Assembly (NCBI GenBank): GCA_026545225.1
Contig: CM048850.1
Location: 8,295,501 to 8,359,500 of the forward strand
Source of the DNA: Cornus controversa
Lineage: Eukaryota > Streptophyta > Magnoliopsida > Cornales > Cornaceae
Reading direction: 5' to 3'
Length of the DNA stretch: 64,000 bases
The translations under genes and the position numbers were made by a program. Of this stretch, positions 1-12,484 are shown piece after piece; position 1 is the first letter of the stretch, and the number at the start of each line of letters is the position of its first letter. Under the pieces are notes generated by a model that saw nothing but the letters and a program-made list of their open reading frames with translations, ran no database searches and had not been told where the DNA came from.

Positions 1-1667
1 GCTTTTTTGGCTCTGTTTTTTCTCTCGTTTTTGCAGGAATACATTCAGTTCTATTTTGTGGTTTTCTGGTAATCTCTGCAATGCTGTATTTCTGGATTTT
101 TAGAGAGTTGTTCTTGTGATCTATATGTGTATTTTGCATGTCTGTTTTCTGACCAGATGTGTTCGCTTGTGATATTGCTGGTGTAAAAATGACTGTGGTT
201 TGGCTTTTTTTTCTTTTTTTGAGTGTGATTTAGTGGTTTTTTCCTACTTTGTGGTGGGTTTATTGCATTCTTTTGGGAAGTTTTTTAGTCTTTCTGGTAT
301 CTTTTTTGTCATCGTGGGTATGCCTTAGTTTGTGCCTGATCCTGTGGTGGATTTGTGGTCTTTAAGTTTTATATGTCTGTACCTTACTGGTTTATGGGTT
401 TTAAGATTTATTTCGATTTCTTGTCTTTTTCTGCCTGTATTTGTTCAACTCTCAGTTTTGAGAATTGAGATAGAGTTCTTGTTCCATGACCAAGAGTCTC
501 AGGTTCCGAACCTCGTTATGATTTGTGATATTCTACTTTACATGGGCTGTGATATTTGTTGAAATACTTGTATTAGACACTATCTTACCTAAAGACATTA
601 TTTTATTCTAAAAATAAAATATAAATATTTAGCAGTGTTCATGTGTCCTTCTATTTGGGGACTTGACACATATGTTCCATAAAAGTCTTGTATCTGCTAA
701 ATGTTCAAACCAAGTTGATTAGGGCTTTTTAACATTTTAACAAAGTTCTATCTTTCAATCTGCTGGGTTCGTTCAAAATTTGTTTTGCTCCTGAGTTTCT
801 TAGTGGTACTTGATCACTATTTGTGTGCCTTTTGGAGTCTAATAACTCATTGTGGTGTCAAGTTCCAATTGAGCATAATGTTTTTGTACTTTGTATCATC
901 GTGGTGTCAGCATTGTTATAAATATACATATAATATTTTCATTTTGTGATCGACATCGGCATCATTTGCTTGTGCCCCATTTCTTGTAAAAAATTGATTT
1001 TCTTATGTCTACATGACCCGTTTCTTGCTCATTCTTTGGCGTTTTATGGTTAGAAAGGCCTCATTTTGTGTATTTTTGGAGATGTAAAGCCATGAAGGAG
1101 TTCATGCATATTTCTTCATCCTTCTGGCAGCCTTAGCACCTCATGTAGCCTATGAGGCTCTTGGCCTGGTGCCAACTCAAAAAGAATATGATCTCGAGTT
1201 GTTTACCTGGACTCTTGTGCGTCCCCCAAGGTACTCGTGTTGACATGACACTATAAATGTATGGGGGTGGGATACATGTCCTACTGACAAACCTAAATTG
1301 GACATGTGACCTATAATTTTATGGTTCTTTCAAGTATATAGTGTTGTTTTGGTGTTCTGACCTTTTTTTCTGTCTTTCCTGCTTAAGCGTCATATCACAA
1401 TGATGCTTTTATAAATTTCATAACTTCTGTTCTTGTAATTAGTTTGCAATGCTGTTGCATTATGGCGTGTCAGAGTGTATAGCTTTTCTGATAGTTAATT
1501 AATTTTGACTTGTATTACTTATGAAACCCATATCTGATCAGTCATTAGTCTTGACTTTTATTATTTATGGCTGGGTTCATACCATTTTCTAAATAAATTT
1601 ATATTTCTATAATTTCCTTGGGCACTTGCTGATATTTCTTACCATATTTAATTTTCTTTTTGTTTAG
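1..1667 (+). other. Probable 5'-UTR intron of the AGO4-like gene
   Basis: This stretch is T-rich with no convincing coding frame. It ends in a pyrimidine-rich tract and an AG at 1666-1667, nine bases before the AGO start codon. AGO4-clade genes commonly carry an intron in the 5' leader, so I read this as its 3' part, with the donor and transcription start probably left of the window. A second acceptor-like site (TTTTTGCAG) lies near position 36, so a small leader exon there is possible. The 76-codon open frame at 332-562 has low-complexity composition and no family resemblance. Confidence 0.5.
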
Positions 1668-1676
1668 GATTTGGTA

Positions 1677-4600
1677 ATGGATGCTTCTCCACAAGATGGA
1701 AATGGGACACTGGATTCTTTGCCACCTCCCCCACCTATTCCACCAAATGTTGTTCCAGTAATAGCAGAGCCAGAGCATGCTTCTGAACCGGTTAAGAAAA
1801 AGGTTGTGCGTGTTCCAATAGCTAGACGTGGCCTGGGAACCAAGGGGCAAAAGGCCACACTTCTGACTAATCACTTTAAAGTGAATGTAACTAATGTTGA
1901 TGGACACTTTTTTCACTACAGTGTATGTTTTCAACTTCTCTATACTAATGCACTCTTTTTGGATTTTCGCAAACATGAGTTTCATGATTAATTTGTACTC
2001 ATTTTCCTTTTTGTATTTATAATTTTAATTCAGGTTTCCCTTTCTTATGAAGATGGCCGCCCTGTTGACGGCAAGGGCATTGGAAGAAAAGTTATTGATA
2101 GAGTTCATGAGACTTATGATACAGAGTTAGCGGGAAAAGACTTTGCTTATGATGGGGAGAAGAGTTTGTTTACAGTTGGTCCTCTGCCTCGCAACAAACT
2201 TGAGTTCACTGTTGTGCTCGAGGATATTACTTCAAATAGGTACATAATGCATGGTTCTTGATCTGATTTGTGTGCTAGGTGTCGTGTCATTTTTGACTTT
2301 TGGCTCTATATAGTAACTAGTTCTTCTATATTCAGAAATACCAGAAATGGCAGCCCTGGAGATCATGGAAGTCCAAATGAGAATGATCGGAAGAGATTAA
2401 GACGGCCTTATCAGTCAAAAACTTTTAAAGTGGAGATAAGCTTTGCTGCAAAGATTCCTATGCAAGCCATTGCGAATGCATTACGTGGTCAGGAGTCGGA
2501 GAACTCTCAGGAAGCTTTAAGAGTCTTAGATATCATTCTGAGACAGCATGCAGCAAAACAGTAATTTTTTCATATTCAGGGTCTTTTATGGATTTTCTTC
2601 TCTGTATCATCGTCTAACTAAATTTGGTCTACTGCAGGGGTTGCCTCCTTGTTCGTCAGTCATTCTTCCATAATGATCCAAGGAATTTTGCAGATGTTGG
2701 TGGCGGAGTTCTTGGCTGCAGAGGATTCCATTCAAGTTTCCGAACTACTCAGAGTGGCTTATCTCTGAATATTGGTAGTTTTTTCTGGAGAACAGCTTTT
2801 CTGATTTCATATTATTATGTTTGATAGAATGGCTGAATTTGCTATGTTCACTTTCAGATGTCTCTACCACAATGATAATCCAGCCCGGGCCAGTGGTTGA
2901 TTTCCTAATTGCAAACCAGAATGTGAAGGATCCCTTTTCGATTGACTGGGTGAAGGTAAATCTCACCTTAGTGATCAGGCGAAGCTTTTGCCACTTAGTG
3001 CTAGGTAGGTGCTGTACTAATATATTCTTTCCTATAAATTAAAGCCTTTGTCACTTGTTTGATCAGGCAAAGCGTACCCTAAAGAATTTGAGGGTGAAGA
3101 CAAGCCCCGCCAATACTGAGTACAAAATAACTGGATTAAGTGAGCTGCCATGCAAAGAGCAGATGTAGGCTTTTCCTGCTATTATTATTTTCCTTTTCCT
3201 TTGGCTATGCTGTAAAGATTCTGATTTCATATTTATGACTACACCGGAATTACCTAGCATGGCCCTACCAGCCCCAATTTAGGAATTATCGAAATAGTTA
3301 AATTTAAATTATTGAATACTAAGTTGTGTGTTTGCATGTTGCAGGTTTTCATTGAAGCAAAAAAGTGGGAAGGATGAGGACGGCGAAGTTCAAACGATTG
3401 AAGTGACCGTTTATGATTATTTTGTTAATCATCGCCATATAGAGTTGCGTTATTCTGCTGATCTGCCATGCATTAATGTTGGGAAGCCAAAGCGCCCAAC
3501 TTTCTTTCCTCTTGAGGTGAAACGTGTTATACTTCTGTTCAGTTGAAAAGCTGCATGTGATTACCTTCTCATTCTATGGTCTTTAAATGCGTGTTTGCAC
3601 CTTTTTTAGCTTTGTTCTTTGGTGTCCTTGCAACGTTATACAAAAGCACTATCGACTCTTCAAAGAGCTTCACTCGTGGAGAAGTCAAGACAAAAGCCGC
3701 AAGAAAGGATTAGAGTATTGAGTGATGTAGGCCTCTTCCTATACCTTTTTACTAACATATTTTTGTACACTACACTAAAGACTTTCATGGGTTTTGGCAG
3801 GCTCTGAAAGTTAACAATTATGATGCTGAGCCTATGCTACGTTCATGCGGCATTTCAATCAGTACCAACTTCACTCAGGTTGATGGCCGTATTCTCTCAG
3901 CGCCAAGGGTATGTGCCTCACTCTGTTTTGGAAAACTGTCTTGTGTTTAAGTCTCTTGATTATTTGAATATTGGATTTGGTTTGATGGTTTTTTGTCATC
4001 ATGAAGTGGTAAGATCAGGTTTAGACTAATTTTATTTTTGTTTATTACAGTTAAAAGTAGGAAATGGGGAAGATTTTTTCCCTCGGAATGGGCGGTGGAA
4101 TTTTAACAACAAGGTTTTTTTTCTTTTTCTTCGCTCTTTTTCCTACCGTGGATTTTATCCTGCAGTCCCTCACCTCATTTTTTTGAATGCTTGAATAGAA
4201 ACTAGTGGATCCAACTAAGATAGAACGCTGGGCTGTCGTTAATTTCTCTGCTCGCTGTGATATACGTGGCCTTGTCAGAGATTTAATCAAATGCGGAGAA
4301 ATGAAAGGAATAGTATGTTTTCTCATTGTAGGTTTGCTTTTAATATTTGCCGTTACATAAAATCACGTGACTGACAAGTCCTTTTCTTACTTTCTAGTCC
4401 ATAGATGCTCCATTTGATGTATTTGAAGAGAATCCGCAGTGTAGAAGGGCCCCTCCTCCTGTTAGGGTGGAGAAGATGTTCGAGCAGATACAGTCTAAAC
4501 TTCCTGGGGCTCCTCAGTTCCTTCTTTGCCTGCTTCCTGAGAGAAAAAACTCTGATCTCTATGGTGCGTGTTTTATTTGATTTATTCTGTTATCCATGAT

Positions 4601-7600
4601 GTTGGTTTTTTTGCCATGTTTGATAAATGAATGAATTCATTTTAACCTCCAAGGCCCGTGGAAACGAAAGAATCTTGCTGAATTTGGTGTTGTTACTCAA
4701 TGCATTGCTCCTACAAGAGTCAATGATCAATATCTTACAAATGTTCTCCTTAAGATCAATGCAAAGGTAAGATACTCTATTCAAGTGCATGTTTCTGAAG
4801 TGATTCTTAGGGTTTTCCTCGTTGAGTCTGGTCTTGTGCATGTTTATGTGTCCTCGCCTCCCTTCCTTGCAGCTTGGTGGGTTGAATTCTTTGTTAGCTG
4901 TTGAACATTCTCCTTCAATACCCATGGTCTCAAAGGCTCCAACCATAATTCTTGGTATGGATGTTTCACATGGCTCTCCTGGCCAGTCTGACGTACCTTC
5001 AATTGCTGCGGTAACATGCTGCCTTTTACTTGTTTGATGGCATTTATATGGCTTTACACTACTTCAAAACACTCTTTTGATGTGTGTTTAATTGTGTTTT
5101 CTTACCTTTTCCGTAGGTGGTAAGCTCCAGGCACTGGCCACTGATTTCCCGTTATAGGGCCTCAGTGCGTACACAGTCGCCAAAGGTTGAAATGATCGAT
5201 TCTCTATTTAAGCGAGTTCCTGACACTCAAGATGATGATGGCATTATCAGGTAAAGAATTTTTATTAGATTTGTTTGAACCATTGTGCTACTGTTTTATT
5301 TACTTGCAAGTTCCATTGATTGTTTGAATTAGAAATGCAGATGGTGTCTGAAATAACATGTCAGTTGATTATGCAAGTGATTGGTTTTCTGTTTGTACTC
5401 CTATTAATATAGACAAGTTTCGGACTGCCAAAGCTAGATTTTCTCCTTCATTTCAGGGAGCTTTTGCTGGATTTTTATACGAGTTCAGGGAAGAGGAAAC
5501 CCGATCAAATAATCATATTCAGGTAATTGTTTATTCTCCAGTTGGCTGCAGTAAATTTTTTTTTTGGAGGGTGGGTGGGGGGTGGGGTTAGACAAAATAA
5601 GGTCAAAGTGTGTTTGTCAACATGAACATGTGTCGGACACAGCCTGACACGTCTAACAATGCCAAAAAAACATGTTTGAATATTTTTTCGTTTTGGACAC
5701 ACCGTAGACGCACCCATGGACATGCGTGTCTAATTAGGAGGAGATACTTCAAAAAATTCAGAAAAAAAACATGGGTTAAAATGGTAAAAGATTATAGAGA
5801 AAATGGTAAGAATCTTACTCTCTTTTGCAACCAGACTTGGACTTGCTATGATCCATCATCGAAGCTCGTCTACAGGCTAGCCTTCTTCGATAAATCTTCT
5901 TTTCTATCTTTTTCTTCTCTTTTCTTTTTGTAGTCTTCTTCTATCACAAAACATTTCGTCTTCTACAGATTCTCTTTTATTATCAACAAAGTGTTATTTT
6001 TTCCTCAAAAAGAAACCTTTTATTTATTTATATAATTGATTCTCCCTCCCCTAATAAAATTCTGTCCTTTTCTTCAACAAACCCCTAATTCTAGAAAGCA
6101 TTTAGAAATTCTACTTCAGCCCGTTCTCTCTGGTTGTTGTATTTTTCCCTTGGTATTCTTTGTGCAACTGTCATATTTTGTTTAGTTATGGATTTAGAAT
6201 AAAACAAACTTTATAAAGGAAGTTTTGAAATTATACTTCAGCCCGTTCTCTCTTCACTCCTTAAATGAGAATTGTTTTAGTAGTTCAATATGGGATTTTT
6301 GATTCTTAATTTAATGATAAGTTTATAATATATTATCACATCTATGAAAATATATAGTTATAATTCTAGTGTCCTTGTTGTATGTGTCTTAGATTTTAGG
6401 TTTTGCTGTCTTGTCTTGTTTGTGTCGTACTATATCTGTGCATTAGTTCCTTGGTAGGGGCTTGAATCCTCAACCTCCCATGTGGGCGTAGGAGTTACCA
6501 CCAGAGCTAATGCTAGGTGGTGCTACTGTAGGTATTTATTTTCACTGGGTCATACTTGTTTATAATACCACCAGAGCTAAATGCTAGGTTGTGCTACTGT
6601 AGGTATTTTCACTGGGTCATACTTGTTTATGATATATATTCTTGATTTTGTTTTTGATTTGTGGTGCTTTATTGATCTAGAATATTTATCTTGGAGGAGA
6701 AAATTGGAAAATACTGTAGGTCTCTCTAAATAATAAAATCAGAGAAGCAACTAAGATGTTAGCACAATCAGAGAGAACACAAGAAGAAATGTAAAGAGGA
6801 TCAGAAACAACTAATAAATATGACATGAACTGAAAAAATCATGGCAATGATTAAATTGCTATCAATACAATATTTTTCATCTTTCCAGAGCCGCCCTGGG
6901 TATCTCCAGTTATATGTCAAATTAATTAGGTCAATGAAAGTAATTTAGCAAGGGTTAACAGTTTTGGTAACAAACTTGCTCCAACCCATAAGGTTACATT
7001 GTGTTGCAAAATGCAAATCTCGGCTTCATACATCACTGCACTTCCACTGAACACTTGTTGCAATGATAAACAGCTCGTCTCGCTGTGACCTCTTGAATTC
7101 TAAAAACTTTTGATGGTTTAACCAACACAATTTCACTTTTTGCATTCTACATTTTTTTTTTATAAGTAATAGTTCATTAAAGGGGCGCCCAAGAGGGGAG
7201 CACTCCCAAGAGAATACACAAAAAGCTGACAACGACCAACTATAATTTCAAGCTATCGACAAAATCCACAAAATGCACCACAGCCTTGCAATTCTGCCCA
7301 ATACCCAAAATAATAAAGAACTCAATATGTATTGTATTTGAGGGACCAAATAGGAGTCCCCTCTCCATTAAAGGAGCTCCTATTTCTCTTGCGCAACAAG
7401 TCCCACCATAAACAAAGGGGACTAGCCCTCCAAGCAACTCTGGCTCGACTATCCACTATACACCCTCTCTAAGCCTTGATCTTATCCATCGTGGATCCTG
7501 AAAACACTCAATACATACCAAACACAGTCAAGAACATAGACCAAACATCCCTCACCACTGGGAAATGCAGAAGAATGTGATTCATTGTTTCCTCCGCCTT

Positions 7601-10600
7601 CTTGCACTTGTAACATCAGTTCACAACAATACGTCTCTTCCTTTTAAGATTGTCTAGGGTAAGAATCCTTCCTAAGATAGTTGACCAAGCAAAAAAAACC
7701 ACCTTCAGGGGGGCTTTCGATCTCGAAATGGCCTTCCAAGGGAAGGTGGGACCTGGGATCTCCAAGAGGCTTTGGTAGAATGATCGAACCTCAAAGACCC
7801 CTATCGGGAACCCATCCAAACCATCTCATCCATCCCCTCCCCTCCGCCACAACTGTATAGCAATGCTAGGAACTCTGCCACCTCCGCAAGCTAGTAGTTA
7901 TGGAACTCCCTCCGAAACTGCACGTCCCTAGTCATCCTTCAGCTATCAAACCAATAACAGTCGACAACCAAGGCATGTTTGTCTGTAGCTATCCTCAAAA
8001 GTTGGGGGACACTGCGAGCCATAGCAATGTCCTCACACACCAGAGGTCCTCCTAACCTTGAATCAAATGCATTTGGAAACTCATCCCAACCCTTCCAGAT
8101 AAACTTCCAAACCCCCATGTGTGAAGGAGAGCAAACTTCCCTAGACAACCACCCTCCACCACCCTCCACCACCCTCCCCACTTTGACAAAAATTGACCCT
8201 CCAAAATCTAGACCTCTCCCCTCCAAATCTCCAAAGACATTTGCCCAACAAAGCCTTATTGACCAAATCCAACCTCCAAATCCCAACCCCTCTTAATGGG
8301 GGTACACACCTTCCCCCAATTCACCAAGTGGTACACTGGTACTTGAACTCATCACCCATACCACCTCACATAAACTTCCTTTGAATCTTCTCTAGTCTCT
8401 AGACAACTGACATAGGCATCTGAAAAAGGGACAAAGACGTTGGAAGATTTGAAAGGGTACTTTTCATAAGAGTTAAACGCCCCCCTTTCGAAAGATGTTG
8501 CTTTTTCCATCAGGCAAGCCTCCTCTCAAAACACTCTACCACTGGTTCCCAAATGGATGCCCTCCTTGATGAAGCTTCCAATGACAATCCCAATTAAGAG
8601 GGGTTGGGAAAGAGCCAACCCTGCACCCAAGAATATCAATGAGGCCATGAATCTACTCCACCTCCGCAATTGGAACCAACTCACTTTCTCAATGTTGATT
8701 TTTTAGGCCCAAAACTGCATGATGTGTCTAATCTTCTTGTCCTTGCTAACTACTATTAAGGTGATTCGTGGGCAAGGCTTAATTGATTTATATTGCTGCT
8801 TGTGTTTCATATAATAAATATTTGGATAACATTTTACTGAGTAATTACTACTTTGACTATGCTTCTTTGACATGTGTAATGCTTTTAGTTTTATCACCTG
8901 AATTACTTTCTTATATTTTATTGTATTGTTTTGCCACACATGATGTGCTGCTCATGTTTAATAGTTTGCCTGTCCTATTGGCTTGTGATTTGACAAAGTC
9001 TGTGTGAATAACCTTTTATGATTTGTATTTTTCATTTTTGATGTTTTCCTTCTCCTTTTATGGTTAAGTTCAGTAGAATTTTCATTGTCAAATCTATGTA
9101 TGCTGCTGCTTTTATCCATCTTTTTTTCCCTGACAAAAACTAAGTTTTATTATTTGCTTGTTGATCAATGGTGTTGTGGTTTTTTCAAAAGGGATGGAGT
9201 CAGCGAATCACAGTTCAACCAAGTTTTGAACATCGAATTGGATCAAATTATTGAGGTTTCAATGCTAATCAATGCCTTTCAATAATCCGCTTGGAAGCTG
9301 TTTCAGTATTTGTTCTATTTGTTAGAAAGAATAACGTGGATGTAAATTTGCTTTCCAATTTGTGCAGGCCTGCAAGTTACTTGACGAGAAATGGTCTCCC
9401 AAGTTTGTGGTGATTGTAGCACAGAAAAATCACCATACAAAATTTTTCCAGCAGGGATCTCCTGATAACGTTCCACCAGGTTTTAGCCCTTCTACTATAT
9501 CACATGTAAAAAAATTATTGCATTCAATGGAACACCTTCACATTGTTGTTTATGCAGGGACTGTAATTGACAACAGAGTTTGTCATCCACGAAGCAACGA
9601 TTTTTATATGTGCGCGCATGCTGGAATGATTGTGAGTATTAGTATAATCTGCTGTATTTTCAGTCAAACATTCACAAATCTTGTGCTTAAGCTAATAAGA
9701 GGGGGATAGGGTTGAGGGGATGGTCATCAAGTAATAAGAACTGGAAAATAGAAACATGTGCACCGCCAACGTGCCTTGTACAGTTTTGGCATCTTCTGTT
9801 TATGGACAAATTTGGGCAAGCTGTTTTTTCCTATCCAAAACATATTAACCATGCCTGTTTTTTTAATTTCTCCTGAATATTTCATTTTGAGCCAAAATTT
9901 CAAATCTTTAATTTTTGTTCTTATAGCATATCAATTAAAATGGTTCTGGCTGCTCACTGGCTTCTGGAACCTTGTACTTTTAGTAGGCCATTGACCACTT
10001 AGTTTCCGTGCAGTATGTCATATTAGGGCTGAGGGGATGGTCATCAATTAATAAGAACTGGAAAATGGAAACATGTGCTATTACCACCAACATGCCTTGT
10101 CCAGTTTTTGGCCTTTTTTCCTATCCAAAACATATTAACCATGCCTTTTTTTTTTTTAATATCTCCTGAATATTTCATTTTGAGCCAAAATTTCGAATCT
10201 TCAATTTTTGTTGTAACATATCAATTAAAATGGTTTTGGCTACTCACTGGCTTCTGGAACCTTGTACTTTTAGTAGGCCATTGGCCGCATCGTTTTGAAC
10301 CATGTCCGTGTACTATGTCATATTAGGGATCATATTGGTAACTTGTATTGAAACTGGACCCTCTTAACTACACACTTTATCTTTGTATGTTCAAAAGATG
10401 AAGGACCACTATTTGATAAGAGAACTAGTTAAAATTGTATTTTTTTATTCTGTCTTCGTTCCTTTTCCTTTTTGATTTTTGTTGATGTTGGAGTGAGGCA
10501 CATGATTTAGAAAAAATGACAAAATAATTAAAACATGAAAGTTTTTTTTTTTTTTAAACTATATTTATACCTTTATTTTGGTTGAATGGTTGATGGTAGT

Positions 10601-12265
10601 TATCTTGCTTAGTTATTTCTCAATTAAAAATGAAAACAAAATAAAAGATGTCAACTCATATCATTTCTAATAGTTGTAATAGTTTCTTTTGTTGTATAAT
10701 CATCTGTTTAGTTCAATGGTCTGTCTGGCAGGTTTTGATCCTCCCATTACCTTTTCATTACCATTTTTTATAAATAATTAAATGGTTTTCAATCTCCCTC
10801 TCTACACACACACGCGCGCATGCTGAAACTCACTTGAATTTCTCTCCAAGAGACACACACAAACTCTCTTTTCACATCGCACTTTCTTTGAACTCCTAGT
10901 AAAGTGGGATATTAAAATTTAGTTTGTTGAAAATATGAAATTTCTATTATCCCTAATAATAGAGAGAGGGCTTTAGCAAACCAAGAGTGTTGTGGCACTA
11001 TAATAATATAGATGTTTTGTTTATCGAAATTGTGGATGTCAACAAACCTAGATGACTCATAGTCAATGCAGGATAATGTATTTTTAATGTGTCACATGCA
11101 GTATAGTTAATCAAAACCTGTTTGTGAACTGCTTTTTCCTGTAAAAAATATTAATTAGGATGATTTTCACCATGTTTACTTCATAGGGGACCACAAGACC
11201 TACACATTATCATGTTCTGTTAGATGATGTTGGTTTTTCAGCAGATGATCTCCAGGAACTTGTACATTCTCTGTCCTATGTGTAAGTAGATTTGACCCAG
11301 CGTAATTACTTCAATCATATTTTTATTTCAACTGTTCTCCTGAATTATTGTTAATTATTGCAGATACCAGAGAAGCACTACTGCCATTTCTGTAGGTAAG
11401 TTTGGCCTCTTCATATGTAACCATATTGTTCAGAGCCGGTACACCAGGAGTGCTCTGATCTTACGTCGATGGATTTTAAGGTCCTAGTATACTTAGGTCT
11501 ATTATTGCATTTTTATACAGAGGTCTCATCTCTTTCTCTCTCTCTATATATATAGATAGATATATCCTTGCGCTACCTTGTAATAGTTGTAGTCAAAAGC
11601 TAATGGTGTTTATGCTGTGACAAAAGTATACAGTTGTAGAATCCTACATTTGATTTCGAACTACTGTCAAGGGTTGGGCTATGCAGCATGGATGAATACA
11701 GGATACAGATTACAGACACGACATGATATGAATACGGCCACATGACAAATTCTTAGAAAATAGGATACGGATACAACAAGGACACAACATTATGTATATA
11801 GATTATATTAGTGTCGATTTGTATAAAAATTAAAAGAAGTATCTAATATGTTATTACTAACATTTTCTTATAAAAAAGTATGACAGTTATGTTGCATGGA
11901 TAAAATTTTGGTAAAATTATTCATAATATATTCTCATTATACTTCAGAGATTCTTAGTTTTTCCTAATAATCATGCTATAATATTATACTTGGAAAGGTT
12001 GCATTTTAATGTTTAGACAGTGAAACATGTGCCCCAAAGCATATGAGAAGTATCCCTAGATATGCTGTGATAGAAGTATCTAGGAAGTACTGGATACATG
12101 TTTGAAATAAAAAGCAAATTATTTTTAAATTATGGACATGTTTAGGAAGTATTGGACATAAGCATTGGTGCTTTGTTGGGTGGTTGTAGTTCAACATTTG
12201 TTTGCTCATTTCTGTTGTATTCACTTTGAAATCTGATTTCTTGTCTTTTTTCTCTCATAATTTTG

Positions 12266-12297
<32 letters not shown>

Positions 12298-12484
12298 TGT
12301 GCATGCAGTTGCTCCGATATGCTATGCTCATTTGGCAGCCACTCAGATGGGGCAGTTCATGAAGTTTGAAGACACATCGGAGACGTCCTCAAGCCATGGT
12401 GGTCTGACATCTGCTGGGGCCGTTCCTGTCCCGCAGTTGCCCAGGTTGCAGGAGAATGTGTGCAATTCAATGTTCTTTTGTTGA
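1677..12484 (+). CDS. AGO4: ARGONAUTE 4-like protein (AGO4/6/9 clade), 22 coding exons
   Basis: The spliced frame is 2754 nt, 917 residues plus stop; Arabidopsis AGO4 has 924. AGO4-clade proteins load 24-nt siRNAs in RNA-directed DNA methylation and pair with Pol V transcripts in the nucleus. The N-terminus has a proline run followed by PPNVVPV. Then come an N domain (about 45-230), PAZ (about 273-405), MID (about 470-600, with [19 protein letters not shown]) and PIWI (about 610-885). Slicer residues are kept: D651 in [11 protein letters not shown]692 in KVEMI, D735 in [10 protein letters not shown] and H867 in CYAHLAA. The C-terminus is NSMFFC, as in AGO4. The start is the first ATG after the leader acceptor. 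Residues typical of AGO4, such as SETSSSHGG near the C-terminus, favour AGO4 over AGO1-type clades; AGO6, AGO8 or AGO9 cannot be fully excluded. No frameshift or stop interrupts any exon. Confidence 0.95.
6455..6525 (-). mobile_element. SINE head fragment in AGO4 intron 16
   Basis: Read on the minus strand, this has a tRNA-like pol III promoter layout: an A-box-like TAGCTCTGGTGGTAA and a B-box-like GGATTCAAGCCCC about 35 bases later, joined by a CACATGGGAGGTTG linker. The same head appears on the plus strand at 37,800, so this looks like one SINE family. Only the 5' part is recognisable. Confidence 0.45.
6494..6635. repeat. Two-copy tandem repeat, about 71 bp unit
   Basis: The block ACCACCAGAGCTAA ... 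GGTGCTACTGTAGGTATT ... CACTGGGTCATACTTGTTTAT occurs twice in a row, with one short insertion between the copies. It lies in AGO4 intron 16 and overlaps the edge of the SINE-like head. Confidence 0.7.
7148..8705 (-). mobile_element. 5'-truncated L1-type LINE fragment (reverse transcriptase end) in AGO4 intron 16
   Basis: Minus-strand translations in shifting frames give L1 reverse-transcriptase blocks. Near 8440-8560 there is a stretch like [18 protein letters not shown]. At 7939-8286 there is [18 protein letters not shown]. At 7616-7819 there is the zinc-binding RVT domain with [20 protein letters not shown]. The 3' end reads ATTACTTATAAAAAAAAA, a tail typical of plant L1 elements, at about 7148-7160. 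Frameshifts and stops make it dead. It lies antisense to AGO4 and accounts for nearly half of intron 16. The rest of that intron (5523-7147 and 8706-9191) shows no other element I can name, apart from a GACACGTGTC-rich repeat at 5600-5740. Confidence 0.85.
9709..10328. repeat. Tandem duplication of about 300 bp in AGO4 intron 19
   Basis: A block starting near TGAGGGGATGGTCATCAA (9711 and again about 10,030) and ending in TATGTCATATTAGGG (to 10,028 and to 10,328) occurs twice in direct orientation. The second copy has a small deletion and scattered substitutions. It lies between the exon with HPRSNDFY and the exon with [10 protein letters not shown]. The rest of this intron is AT-rich with nothing recognised. 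Confidence 0.8.
12266..12292. repeat. (CT)n microsatellite before the last AGO4 exon
   Basis: About 13 CT units end 16 bases before the acceptor AG of exon 22, so they form or extend its polypyrimidine tract. Length changes here could affect 3' splice-site strength; that effect is inference. Confidence 0.85.

Larger units (their letters stand above)
1677..12484 (+). other. AGO4: Exon map of the AGO4-like gene
   Basis: Coding exons: 1677-1922, 2034-2239, 2336-2560, 2638-2774, 2858-2955, 3067-3164, 3345-3516, 3610-3726, 3801-3908, 4051-4113, 4199-4312, 4398-4563, 4654-4766, 4873-5010, 5117-5250, 5457-5522, 9192-9255, 9368-9479, 9558-9631, 11187-11281, 11364-11395, 12309-12484. Every intron begins GT and ends AG, and phases join without a break. 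Most introns are 70-210 bases. The exceptions are intron 16 (5523-9191, 3669 bases), intron 19 (9632-11186, 1555 bases) and intron 21 (11396-12308, 913 bases). The last exon carries the catalytic His and the whole C-terminal tail. Confidence 0.9.

Noticed and set aside
332-562. 76-codon open frame before AGO4
   Set aside because: It has low-complexity Leu/Phe-rich composition, as expected from T-rich intron sequence, and no recognisable family; its position fits the leader intron.
5523-9191. AGO4 as a pseudogene broken by a LINE
   Set aside because: Splice sites on both sides are intact, phases join, and the downstream exons are open and conserved to the stop.
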